From assembly GCF_036802865.1 (NCBI RefSeq), contig NZ_DAIRVK010000002.1, positions 186,001 through 250,000 of the forward strand: a stretch of 64,000 nt of DNA, written 5' to 3'. The translations under genes were made by a program, and so were the position numbers. Under the pieces are notes generated by a model, which was not told where the DNA came from, ran no database searches, and saw only the letters and a program-made list of their open reading frames with translations. Origin of the DNA: Sulfurospirillum sp036802865. Its GTDB lineage: Bacteria > Campylobacterota > Campylobacteria > Campylobacterales > Sulfurospirillaceae. This document shows, piece after piece, positions 25,921 through 34,309 of the stretch; the stretch's first letter is position 1; each line of letters begins with the position of its first letter.

Positions 25921-27048
25921 ATGCGTTTTACTCATGCAACTCCTGAAGCTACTTATGGTTTTGCCAAACGTTTTGCACACTATAAAGATTTTTATGCACG
26001 GTATGATGGATTGATTTTTTCCAAGCTTGGTTTTGGAACATTTAAAAAAGAGCCTTATAAAGAAGAAAACTATACTTTTGATTATAAAGATGCGCTAAAA
26101 ACGGCTATCTCTAATGGTGTTAATGTTATAGACACGGCGATCAACTACCGTTATCAGCAAAGTGAACGTGAAATCGGCGAAGCCTTAGAAGAGCTTATGC
26201 ACAAGGGTGAGGTGAAGCGTGAAGAGCTGATTATTTGTTCTAAAGGTGGCTTTGTACCGCTTGATTTTCCTTTTCCAAACAATCCCTACGAGTGGATCAA
26301 TGAAAACATCATCCAAAAGGGTTTGGCGACATCTTTTGACATCGAGTTAGATCAGCACTGTATGACACCAGCCTTTCTCAAAGACTCATTGGAGCGTTCG
26401 TTGCGTAATTTAAAAGTAGAGTGTTTGGACATCTACTTTTTACACAATCCCGAGACGCAACTTACTAAAATTGGGTATGACCATTTTCTTACAAAATTGG
26501 AAGATATTTTTGCCAGCTTCGAAGAAATGGTAGAGAATGGAAAAATAAAAGCCTATGGTTTAGCCGTATGGAATGCGTTTACATACGAAGAGGGCAATAG
26601 TGAGTATATAAATCTTGAAGATATTTATGATGTCGCACGAAAAGTGGGTGGAGTCAACCATCACTTTAAGTACATTCAATTACCTTTTAACATTGCTAAA
26701 ACCAATGCATACAGTGTGGCAAACCAAAAAATGTCTGATGGCAACTACTACACGCCTTTGCAGGTAGCCCACAAATTAGGGCTTGGTGTGATGAGCAGCT
26801 CTTCACTGTTGCAGATGCATCTTTTTCAAAAGCCATTTAAACCAGAAGTTGGCTATCTGCTTGATGCCAAAATGGAGTTACAAAGTGACGTCCAACTCGC
26901 TCTTCAATTTGTTCGTTCAACCAGAGGCATTGTCACTTCGCTGTTCAGTTCCAGTAAAAGTGATCATGTGAGCAGTAACCTTGGCATTGCAACACTGAAT
27001 GCTACCACGAGTGCTAAATACAATCTTCTTTATAAGGTGGAGCGATAA
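25921..27048 (+). CDS. Aldo/keto reductase
   Basis: 375 residues, TIM-barrel AKR. Catalytic residues are visible: Asp and Tyr in VIDTAINYRYQQSE, Lys in IICSKGG and His in YFLHNPETQ. Ribosome site GAGGTG before the ATG. One base separates it from the FAD oxidoreductase gene, so they form an operon with nifT. The substrate is unknown; similar reductases occur in nitrogen-fixation clusters of some bacteria. Confidence 0.85.
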   Translation: MRFTHATPEATYGFAKRFAHYKDFYARYDGLIFSKLGFGTFKKEPYKEENYTFDYKDALKTAISNGVNVIDTAINYRYQQSEREIGEALEELMHKGEVKREELIICSKGGFVPLDFPFPNNPYEWINENIIQKGLATSFDIELDQHCMTPAFLKDSLERSLRNLKVECLDIYFLHNPETQLTKIGYDHFLTKLEDIFASFEEMVENGKIKAYGLAVWNAFTYEEGNSEYINLEDIYDVARKVGGVNHHFKYIQLPFNIAKTNAYSVANQKMSDGNYYTPLQVAHKLGLGVMSSSSLLQMHLFQKPFKPEVGYLLDAKMELQSDVQLALQFVRSTRGIVTSLFSSSKSDHVSSNLGIATLNATTSAKYNLLYKVER

Positions 27049-27049
27049 C

Positions 27050-28687
27050 ATGACATATGACGTAATCGTAATAGGCTCAGGCATCGCAGGTCTTATGGCA
27101 GCGATTGAGGCAAAGAGTGAAACCAACAGCGTTGCCATCATTACGAAAAGCAATATTTTTAAATCAAACAGTTCTATTGCCAGTGGAGGTATTAACGCTG
27201 TTTTAGATGAAAAAAATGAAGTAGAGATTCAAAAACACATCGACGATACCATGAAAAGCTCCAAAGATTTGGGCGATAGAAAAACGATCGGTTATTTGTG
27301 CCATCAAGCACCGTTGATTATTAAAAAATTAGAAACATATGGCGTCTTGTTTGATCGCGATGAAAACGGAAACATTTTGCAACGTAGCTTTGGTGGAGGA
27401 AGTTCTAAACGAACCTGTTTTGTGGGCGATAGTACGGGCTCTGCCATTACGCAAGCACTTATAAAAAAAGCAAAACTGGTGGGTGTTGAATTTTTGGTCA
27501 ATCATTTTGTTATGGATATCACGAAGATAGAAGAGTATGTCAGTGGTGTGGTTACGCTTAAAAAGCTCGACTCAACGGTGACCGTTTACCCCACTAAAGC
27601 AGTTGTTTTTGCAGGGGGCGGATATGCAGGCATATACAGAGGTTTTAGCACCAATGCACAAGACTGTACAGGTGATCTTTTAAGTGTAGCACTTCGTGCG
27701 GGTCTGAGCCTCAAAGATATGGAATTTGTTCAGTTTCACCCCACAGGATTTGCTAAGACAAGCTACTTGGTTTCTGAGGCCGCCAGAGGCGAGGGAGGTT
27801 ACCTTGTCAATGCGGATGGTGAGCGTTTTGTCAATGAATTAGGCACGCGTGATGTGCTTGCACGTGCCATTTTTGAGCAGATGAGGTCGGGTAAAAAAGT
27901 CTATCTGGATATGCGTCATATCTCCAAAGAAATTTTGGAAACACGTGTTCCCTCTTTGTATAAAAATGCTTACAATCAAGTGGGAATTGACCTATCCGAT
28001 GAACTCTTAGAAATCAAACCTGTGGCGCATTACAGTATGGGTGGCATTGCATCTTCAATGACTTCAAGTGAACTCAAAGGGCTTTTTATCTGCGGTGAAA
28101 GTGCTGCTCTTGGCGTGCATGGTGCAAACCGATTGGGTGGAAATTCGCTTTTAGAAGGTGCTGTTTTTGGAGAACTTGCGGGTAAGAAAGCAAGAGAATA
28201 CGCATTCAATAAGGATTTTTTACCGATTGATTACAATGTTGTGATTAAAAACATGGATTTGGTGCAACGTATTTTTGATGGGGATTGTTCTAAAAACTTT
28301 AATGCAATGCGCATTTCAGTAGGCAAAATCATGTTTGATAAAGCAGGTATTTTTCGCAATGAAGTAAGCCTACAAGAAGCATTTGACTATATGAAGTACC
28401 TCCGTTTAGAGTCCAATACATTGCACTGTATTGATAAAGGCAAAAACAATAATGTTGAATTAATTTCGATTTTAGAGCTCCGCAATGCACTGGAGTTAAG
28501 TGAAGCAATCATACTTTCAGCGATGCAGCGACGTGAGAGTAGGGGCGCACATTATAGAGAAGATTTTGCGTTTATGAGTAAAGAAGGAAATCGTCATGTG
28601 CTTATTAAAGAGCTTCAAAAGGGGTTTTTTAAAGTGCAGTATGAAGAGAGTGGTTTGACAAAGTGGCTCAAGAAAATTTTAACATAA
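27050..28687 (+). CDS. FAD oxidoreductase of the FrdA/NadB family
   Basis: Start at the ATG at 27050 (MTYDVIVIGSG) with AAGGTGGAG upstream; the frame opening at 26999 overlaps the reductase gene. About 545 residues. FAD motif GSGIAG, SSIASGGINAVL, catalytic region FHPTGF and EAARGEGGYLVN, HYSMGG and GVHGANRLGGNSLLEG. All the residues of the fumarate reductase/L-aspartate oxidase active site region appear present. No signal peptide, so cytoplasmic. Context (nifT and a NifA-like gene downstream) argues for a nitrogen-fixation-linked redox role rather than respiration. Confidence 0.85.
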   Translation: MTYDVIVIGSGIAGLMAAIEAKSETNSVAIITKSNIFKSNSSIASGGINAVLDEKNEVEIQKHIDDTMKSSKDLGDRKTIGYLCHQAPLIIKKLETYGVLFDRDENGNILQRSFGGGSSKRTCFVGDSTGSAITQALIKKAKLVGVEFLVNHFVMDITKIEEYVSGVVTLKKLDSTVTVYPTKAVVFAGGGYAGIYRGFSTNAQDCTGDLLSVALRAGLSLKDMEFVQFHPTGFAKTSYLVSEAARGEGGYLVNADGERFVNELGTRDVLARAIFEQMRSGKKVYLDMRHISKEILETRVPSLYKNAYNQVGIDLSDELLEIKPVAHYSMGGIASSMTSSELKGLFICGESAALGVHGANRLGGNSLLEGAVFGELAGKKAREYAFNKDFLPIDYNVVIKNMDLVQRIFDGDCSKNFNAMRISVGKIMFDKAGIFRNEVSLQEAFDYMKYLRLESNTLHCIDKGKNNNVELISILELRNALELSEAIILSAMQRRESRGAHYREDFAFMSKEGNRHVLIKELQKGFFKVQYEESGLTKWLKKILT

Positions 28688-28697
28688 GGGAAAGACA

Positions 28698-28907
28698 ATG
28701 GCAAAAGTAATGCTAAGAGAAGAAAATAATGAGCTCTATTTTTATATCGCAAAAAAAGATATGGAAGAGACAATCACAAAAATAGAATTTGAAACAGAAG
28801 AAAAATGGGGTGGCGAAGTGGTGCTTAGCAATGGTGAGACATGGTGGATTCAACCAAATCCGAAAAAACTTCCTAAAGAAGAAGTCTGTAAAAAGTTGTC
28901 TGATTAA
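28698..28907 (+). CDS. nifT: NifT/FixU family protein
   Basis: 69 residues. The pattern LYFYIAKKDMEETI ... WGGEVVLSNGE ... IQP matches NifT/FixU, a short conserved protein found only in nitrogen-fixation clusters, with no essential role known. Located 10 bases after the FAD oxidoreductase and before a terminator. Nitrogenase genes themselves are not in the window. Confidence 0.85.
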   Translation: MAKVMLREENNELYFYIAKKDMEETITKIEFETEEKWGGEVVLSNGETWWIQPNPKKLPKEEVCKKLSD

Positions 28908-28920
28908 AATATAAACATAA

Positions 28921-28945
28921 AAATTGAGCATTAATTGCTCATTTT
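28921..28945 (+). terminator. Terminator after nifT
   Basis: TGAGCA (28925-28930) pairs with TGCTCA (28936-28941) and is followed by TTTT. A TATAAT at 28950-28955 right after it may be the -10 of the next gene. Confidence 0.65.
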
Positions 28946-28981
28946 CAACTATAATATTTTAAACGGATAAAGGGGTGCAAA

Positions 28982-30379
28982 ATGGTCGCGTTTGATGCTA
29001 AGTGTGGGGATTGCCTCACCACCAGAGAACTGATGACACTCTATGAAACAGCGATGGTTGTTTCCAACTCTTTAGATTTGGTTGCTTCACTTGAAAAAGC
29101 ACTACTTATTTTAAAAAATCGTTTGCATTTAGAAAAATGCGTTATTCATGCATTGAATGATGAAAATCTTTTAACGGTGTACGCCTGTATCGATTTTAGC
29201 AAGCACCAAAAAGAGCTAGCAACGTATAAATTAGGCGAGGGTGCTACGGGTTTTGCGGCGCAAAGTAAAGAACCCGTTGTTATCGAAAATTTACATAATG
29301 ACATGCTCTTTTTAAATAAATCAGGCAATCGCGATCAAAATGCACTCTCTTATATCGCAGTGCCTATGTTGGTAGATCAAGAAGTTATCGGTGTTTTGGG
29401 TGCAAATATTACGAAAACAACGGCGATTGATTTTGAAAGTACAATTCGTGTTTTGACGATTTTAAGCTCTATTTTTGCGCAATCTATAAGGTCGCATGAC
29501 ATCAATCTTAAAGAAAAAGAGCGCCTTAAAGAGCTCAAACTTTACTATAAAATGGAGTGGGACTCAAAAGTGCACAATTTTGGTGATATTATCGGTGAGA
29601 GCCCTAAAATGAAGAGTGTTTATAACGTTGTAGAGCGCATTGCTGAGAGTAATGTTACAGTTTTAGTGCGTGGTGAAACGGGTACAGGAAAAGAGCTTGT
29701 AGCTGCAGCAATTCACAAGCGTTCTAAACGTCGGGATGAGCCGTTTGTTAAACTCAATTGTGCGGCTATTACCGATACACTGATTGAAAGTGAACTTTTC
29801 GGGCATGAAAAAGGTGCTTTCACCGATGCAAAAGAGGCACGAAAAGGGCGTTTTGAACTTGCCGATGGAGGAACACTTTTCCTCGATGAAATAGGCGATA
29901 TCTCATCTTCTGCTCAAGTCAAGCTTTTACGCGTTCTACAAGAGCGAGAGTTTGAAAGAGTGGGTGGCTCTAAAACGGTTAAAGTCAATGTTCGTTTAGT
30001 TGCTGCAACGAACCGAAACCTTGAAGAGATGGTAAAAAATGGTACATTTAGAGAAGATTTGTACTACCGCCTTAATGTTATACCGATTGATTTACCACCG
30101 CTTCGTGAACGTGGAAATGACATCATCCAACTGGTTAATTTCTTTTTGCAAAAAGCAATCAGCAATCACAAAAAACGTGTTGTCATCACCGATGAAGCGA
30201 TGGAGATTTTGTGCCAATATACATGGCCTGGAAATGTAAGAGAGCTTGAAAATACGGTTGAACGTATTGTACTTATGGGAAGTGAAGACGGCATTAGTGC
30301 CGATGAGATGTTGTTACTGCTTCCAGCCTTTAATCAAAAATTGATGTGTCAACGAAGGATCATGAGTGAAGAAGAGTGA
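28982..30379 (+). CDS. nifA: NifA-like sigma-54 activator lacking the C-terminal HTH
   Basis: 465 residues. N-terminal GAF domain (about 25-175), then an AAA+ domain (about 195-430) with Walker A GETGTGKE, Walker B GGTLFLDEIGDI and WPGNVRELENTVERIV. The sigma-54 contact loop reads GAFTDA rather than GAFTGA. The protein stops about 25 residues after the AAA+ sensor region (DEMLLLLPAFNQKL...), so the Fis-type HTH of NifA is absent. The adjacent nifT supports a NifA identity. A DNA-binding-free activator has a precedent in Helicobacter FlgR. Confidence 0.8.
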   Translation: MVAFDAKCGDCLTTRELMTLYETAMVVSNSLDLVASLEKALLILKNRLHLEKCVIHALNDENLLTVYACIDFSKHQKELATYKLGEGATGFAAQSKEPVVIENLHNDMLFLNKSGNRDQNALSYIAVPMLVDQEVIGVLGANITKTTAIDFESTIRVLTILSSIFAQSIRSHDINLKEKERLKELKLYYKMEWDSKVHNFGDIIGESPKMKSVYNVVERIAESNVTVLVRGETGTGKELVAAAIHKRSKRRDEPFVKLNCAAITDTLIESELFGHEKGAFTDAKEARKGRFELADGGTLFLDEIGDISSSAQVKLLRVLQEREFERVGGSKTVKVNVRLVAATNRNLEEMVKNGTFREDLYYRLNVIPIDLPPLRERGNDIIQLVNFFLQKAISNHKKRVVITDEAMEILCQYTWPGNVRELENTVERIVLMGSEDGISADEMLLLLPAFNQKLMCQRRIMSEEE

Positions 30380-31196
30380 ATTAGAAGCCCAAATTAAACT
30401 GGGCAATGTGGTTCCATTTATCGGGATGGGTGTCTTTAAAGAAACTAAAACAGAAGATGGATCTCAAATCCCCTTTGATAGCGATTCGATGATCTTAAGC
30501 CTCAATGGCGGAAGGGCGATGTCTCCACGTTTGATGTATGAGTACTCTAGAGCTGCCATGAGTTTGGAACAACGCAAAGGAAGACCTTTCATTGAGCAGA
30601 TGACCAACCATATCTTTACAGCAAAACCTTACCCCATGCCAGAGGTTTATACATGGCTTAAAACTTTGATGCCTCAGTATGTTGTTGATCTCAATCTAGA
30701 CGATTCTCTTTTGAAGCTTTATGCTGAAATGGATCACTTCTTGATTACAGGTGTGAGCCGTATTATGGCAGGGTATGATCGCTTCTTGGTTTACAGTTAC
30801 ACAGCATCTTCTAAAGAATACCATCGTGTTGAAAAAGAGATGTTGAGTCCTATGCAGCCCATTATATTTAAGCCTTTAGGTTGTACGGTCCCTGAAAAAA
30901 GCTTTATTATCTCTGATGCAGATTTTGTTGATTGGTTGACTGAAGCAATGGGTGGCTATGCGCTTCCACCTTTTTTAAAAACATTTAAAAATGACAAAAG
31001 CTATCTTTTCTTAGGCATTGATTTTGATCGTGATACGTATCGTATGGTGGCAAATGAAGTGACTTTGGGGTTAAGTGGTGGCTACTTGGTGAATGATAAA
31101 GAAAAAATCAGTAAAAAAGAAGAGAAGTTTCTCTTTTCACATAAAATTGAAAAGCTAGAAACTTCATTGGAGGATTTTTTGAAGAGTGTCGGATGA
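30366..31196 (+). CDS. SIR2-like domain protein in nif neighbourhood
   Basis: 276 residues from a GTG start overlapping the activator gene by 14 bases. Features of SIR2_2-type folds: GNVVPFIGMGVF at the start, VVDLNLDDSLLKLYA in the position of the T-N-Y-D segment, IFKPLGCTVPEKSFIISDADFVDWL and SYLFLGIDFDRDTYRM near the C-terminus. Many such proteins are NAD hydrolases in defence; coupling to a NifA-like gene suggests instead a regulatory or ADP-ribose-related role. Fold call is by pattern, function is open. Confidence 0.6.
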   Translation: MKKSELEAQIKLGNVVPFIGMGVFKETKTEDGSQIPFDSDSMILSLNGGRAMSPRLMYEYSRAAMSLEQRKGRPFIEQMTNHIFTAKPYPMPEVYTWLKTLMPQYVVDLNLDDSLLKLYAEMDHFLITGVSRIMAGYDRFLVYSYTASSKEYHRVEKEMLSPMQPIIFKPLGCTVPEKSFIISDADFVDWLTEAMGGYALPPFLKTFKNDKSYLFLGIDFDRDTYRMVANEVTLGLSGGYLVNDKEKISKKEEKFLFSHKIEKLETSLEDFLKSVG

Positions 31197-31206
31197 GGCA
31201 CTCTTC
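31181..31206 (+). terminator. Hairpin at the convergent end of the nif-associated genes
   Basis: GAAGAGTG (31181-31188) pairs with CACTCTTC (31199-31206) across the stop codon of the SIR2-like gene, before the convergent superoxide reductase gene. Confidence 0.5.
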
Positions 31207-31212
31207 ATCTGC

Positions 31213-31605
31213 CTATTCTTCGACGCTTACTTCAACAGGATCGCTTTCCCAAACACCGTGTTTTGTACAGTAGCTTTGAGCAACAAGTGTTAGTTTTTTA
31301 CCTGTTGGAACGATTGTAAATGTGACTTCAGCTTGTCCCTTTTTGTCTTGTCCACCCAGTGTTCCAGAAACAAAATCAGCGCGCGCTAAAAGAACGTCAC
31401 CATTATAAAGTTGAACATTTGCAATGTAGTGGTCAAAATCATCTGGATGCGTATAGGCATTACCAACTTTTACAGTTACTTTAAACGGTGCATTTTGTTT
31501 TGCACCCTTCTCACAGGTAATAAACGGAGAGTGTCTATCAATATAATCTTTTCGTGCTTCTCTCTCAACACTGTCAATATCAACATAACGATTGATTTTT
31601 GGCAT
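31213..31605 (-). CDS. Superoxide reductase (desulfoferrodoxin domain II type)
   Basis: 130 residues. All five ligands of the catalytic iron can be assigned: His in DRHSPF, His in THPDDF, His in FDHYI, and Cys and His in SYCTKHGVW. The N-terminal rubredoxin-like centre is absent, so it is a one-iron neelaredoxin-type enzyme. It reduces superoxide to peroxide without making O2, useful for oxygen-sensitive enzymes such as nitrogenase and hydrogenase. Monocistronic, facing the nif-associated genes. Confidence 0.85.
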   Translation of the reverse strand: MPKINRYVDIDSVEREARKDYIDRHSPFITCEKGAKQNAPFKVTVKVGNAYTHPDDFDHYIANVQLYNGDVLLARADFVSGTLGGQDKKGQAEVTFTIVPTGKKLTLVAQSYCTKHGVWESDPVEVSVEE

Positions 31606-31705
31606 TTATAACTCCTTTTTTAATATTAAGTTTTGAAATGATATTAAAATCTCACACAAATGTCTCTTAAGAAGAAGATAAAATAAGTCTTATTTAGATT
31701 GATTT

Positions 31706-31731
31706 AAGGAGCAGAGGGTGTGCTGCTCCTT
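31706..31731 (-). terminator. Hairpin after the HdrB-like gene
   Basis: AAGGAGCAG (31706-31714) pairs with CTGCTCCTT (31723-31731) around an 8-base loop, 8 bases past the stop codon of the minus-strand gene. Confidence 0.6.
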
Positions 31732-31739
31732 AGGAAGTT

Positions 31740-32585
31740 TTAGATAAGTGTGATCGCTACTTTGTGTTGATCAAGACCAATAACTTTTTTATTGGTTTCA
31801 CCAAAGGCAAGCAGTAGTAGTTCCGCAAGGCTTAAAACGCCAAGTTTTATTTCGCGTCCAGCAATTTTTTCAAGTTCTTTTTGATAGAAATCAAACATAA
31901 TAAAACTTCTAGCATCGCTCACAAGAACAAAATCTGCGGCATTGTCAAACATGTCGAGCATGGATTTTGCTCCAAGTTTTTTAGCCAAAAGTGGCGAAGC
32001 ATCATAGACTTCAAAGCCATCACTTTCATAGGTGCTTGCATGTTTAACACATTTGAGTTTAATCAGATCAAGAAGTTGTGTTAAAAGATCTTCTTTGCGG
32101 TATTTTTTAGCACGACACGCGTTAGAACCCAAGAAAAGGGCTGTTTGGAAGTTCACAAAAGGGTATTTGAGTAAAACAGATAGTTTTTCAGCTCCCATTT
32201 CGTCAAGAAGCAATTGCTCAAGAGAGATAACATTGACCTCTAAGTTAAGGGTTAAATGGTGTTTTGCTAAACGCTGTGCGATCTCAAATTTGAGATTACT
32301 ATCGTTTAGAAGAATCTCTTTTGTATGGGCATGTGAGACAAGAGAACTTTGTTCAAAACAGATGATGTCTCGTTTTTGTTCAGCTGCTAGGGTTAAATTG
32401 TAGGCATAATGCTCTAAAAATTTTAAGCGATCAAGCCCCATAAATTCACTTCCAAGATCAGCTTTAGCCCCTTTAAAAGAGGGAGCATCAATGTTTAGAA
32501 GTTCAATCAGTTTTCGAGCCGCCAAAATCATTGGGGCTGTTTTTTCACGCTGAATCAGGGTATCAAAAAGAAAATAGTTTTTCAT
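31740..32585 (-). CDS. HdrB/SdhE-like protein without CCG cysteines
   Basis: 281 residues. The order of segments follows HdrB/SdhE: YFLFDTLIQRE where the first cysteine would be, AARKLIELLNID, FKGAKADLGSEF where CCG is expected, NLTLAAEQKRDIICFEQSSL, a second module with FVLVSDARSFIMFD in place of CP-x-C, and VLSLAELLLLAFG at the end. Nearly all cluster-binding cysteines are replaced. It follows the FrdB-like gene by 9 bases on the same strand. I infer a degenerate, non-catalytic paralogue; function unknown. Confidence 0.6.
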   Translation of the reverse strand: MKNYFLFDTLIQREKTAPMILAARKLIELLNIDAPSFKGAKADLGSEFMGLDRLKFLEHYAYNLTLAAEQKRDIICFEQSSLVSHAHTKEILLNDSNLKFEIAQRLAKHHLTLNLEVNVISLEQLLLDEMGAEKLSVLLKYPFVNFQTALFLGSNACRAKKYRKEDLLTQLLDLIKLKCVKHASTYESDGFEVYDASPLLAKKLGAKSMLDMFDNAADFVLVSDARSFIMFDFYQKELEKIAGREIKLGVLSLAELLLLAFGETNKKVIGLDQHKVAITLI

Positions 32586-32594
32586 GGCTTATCC

Positions 32595-33272
32595 TTACAA
32601 AAGATCAATGTGATGCGAAAATTTTTCAACAAGGGCATTCGTAAAAGGTCGATGTTTCATCACTTCGTTTTTCAGTTCCGTGATTTTTTTCTCGACATCT
32701 GCACCGCAAGGATAAATTTTCTTACACAGTCTTACATGTAAAAATAGACCCGTGTGTTCATTGGAAACAATTTTCAAAATTTCACGTTTATGTTCAGGGT
32801 ACTTGTGCATCATGTCATAAGCAAATGCAAAGAGCGCATCACCTTGAAAATCAGGCACAAAATCAAGCACACTTGAGGCGTAGTGATAGATAATATACTG
32901 CTCAAATAAGGCTTTATCTTTCGCATCAACCAAAGTTTCGAGTAAATCAAAATTTTTGTAAAAATCAGTGGTATCAATAATCATATCTTTTGTGACATAC
33001 TTGGTGTTGAGAGGCTCTAGTGTGAGCGATTTTCCAAAGGTGTTGATGATGCCATCGACGCTTACATCACTAAAAAGTGCTTTTCCATTGATTTTTAATG
33101 CAGCTAACTTACCTTTTGGATAATCAAAACTGCCATCTTCTGCTTGGATACGGGCTAAAAGATCATTGACACTCAGGCTACGATCAATCGTAATAAAATG
33201 TTTTTTATAATAAGGCAAAAAATCCGTTTTAGCGTCAAAGCGAAAGACGCTTAGCTCGAGCTTACACTCCAT
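32595..33272 (-). CDS. FrdB/SdhB-like protein without iron-sulfur cysteines
   Basis: 225 residues; I believe this family is catalogued as DUF5644. The N-terminal part (LELSVFRFDAKTDF, SVNDLLARIQ, SLTLEPL, VTKDMIIDTTDFYKNFDLLE) lines up with the [2Fe-2S] domain of fumarate reductase FrdB but lacks its cysteines. Near the C-terminus RLCKKIYPCGADVEKKI resembles a decayed ferredoxin motif. With the HdrB-like gene it mimics an FrdB-SdhE pair. Alignment is by eye; no catalytic role can be assigned. Confidence 0.6.
   Translation of the reverse strand: MECKLELSVFRFDAKTDFLPYYKKHFITIDRSLSVNDLLARIQAEDGSFDYPKGKLAALKINGKALFSDVSVDGIINTFGKSLTLEPLNTKYVTKDMIIDTTDFYKNFDLLETLVDAKDKALFEQYIIYHYASSVLDFVPDFQGDALFAFAYDMMHKYPEHKREILKIVSNEHTGLFLHVRLCKKIYPCGADVEKKITELKNEVMKHRPFTNALVEKFSHHIDLL
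32732..32741. repeat. TTACATGTAA palindrome copy
   Basis: Exact copy inside the FrdB-like gene, where it is read as part of LHVR. Confidence 0.9.
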
Positions 33273-33464
33273 ATTTAAGGACTCCTTTTTAGGTGTATTA
33301 ATCTATTCTAGCGCAAGATTACTTGTAAGATTCTGTTACTTAAAAGTTAACTATAACACTTGTTTTAGGCTAAGTGTTCAGTGTTGTTTGGAGATGATAC
33401 GGGAGTCTAATGGCTTCTTAATGCACAACATCTTACAATAGAGTAATTCAATCAGTAGGACAAC

Positions 33465-34292
33465 ATGTCAAAAGAGGCATTTTTTATCTCAGGATTTTCC
33501 AGCAAACACATTGGCGATGATGGTGCTATTATGAACAACAATCAGGTCTATTCGAAAGACCTTTTTTGTGAAGATATACACTTTAAACGCTCTTGGATGA
33601 GCTTGAACCAGATCGCGCAAAAAAGCATGTTGGTTAACATTTCGGATGCCATTGCGATGAATGCAAAACCCAAATGGGCAATGATTGGCGTAGTGATTCC
33701 TAGAAATTTTTCCTACCATGAGTTGCAAGAACTCAGCAGTGGTTTTCAAAGCGTTGCAAAGTCGTATGGCATGGAGATTATTGGGGGCGATACGACGGCT
33801 GGCGAAAAGTTGATGATTTCTATCAGTGTTATTGCTGAACTTCAAGGTAAAGCGCTTTACCGTAAAAATGCTAAAGTGGGTGATTTTGTAGCATTCACCG
33901 GAACACTTGGTAAGTCTTATAAAGAACTCACTCGGCTTTTACGAGGAGGGTACATTGGCAAAGATTCACGTTTTATGAAGCCAACGTTAAAAGCAGATTT
34001 TATTCTCAAGGCGTCAAAACATTTACATGCGGGCATGGACATCTCTGATGGGCTTTCCAAAGACCTCTCAAGACTCTTATATGCCAGCGGTGGTTTAGGC
34101 TTACATGTAAAGCATAAAATGCCCAAAAGAATCTTGTGCAGTGGAGAGGAGTATGAGATGCTCTTCACATTTGAGGCTCGTAAGAAAAAGGTGATAGAGC
34201 GCATAGCCAAGCAGACACGTACACCGATTACCATTGTAGGAAAAATAGCACGAAAGCGCTTTACCTGCCGTTGTAAAGAACACCATTTTTAA
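33465..34292 (+). CDS. thiL: Thiamine-monophosphate kinase
   Basis: 275 residues, a little shorter than usual (about 310-330). ThiL marks: GDDGAIM near residue 17, KDLFCEDIHFKRSWMS, ISDAIAMNAKPKWAMIG, GGDTTAGEKLMISISVIAE and GMDISDGLSKDLSRL. It makes thiamine diphosphate from the monophosphate. It lies some 9 kb from thiD-cytX-thiM and has no riboswitch of its own. It is followed by truD after 17 bases. Confidence 0.88.
   Translation: MSKEAFFISGFSSKHIGDDGAIMNNNQVYSKDLFCEDIHFKRSWMSLNQIAQKSMLVNISDAIAMNAKPKWAMIGVVIPRNFSYHELQELSSGFQSVAKSYGMEIIGGDTTAGEKLMISISVIAELQGKALYRKNAKVGDFVAFTGTLGKSYKELTRLLRGGYIGKDSRFMKPTLKADFILKASKHLHAGMDISDGLSKDLSRLLYASGGLGLHVKHKMPKRILCSGEEYEMLFTFEARKKKVIERIAKQTRTPITIVGKIARKRFTCRCKEHHF
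34101..34110. repeat. TTACATGTAA palindrome copy
   Basis: Exact copy inside thiL, read in frame as LHVK. Confidence 0.9.
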
Positions 34293-34309
34293 CCATTTTA
34301 AGGACATCT

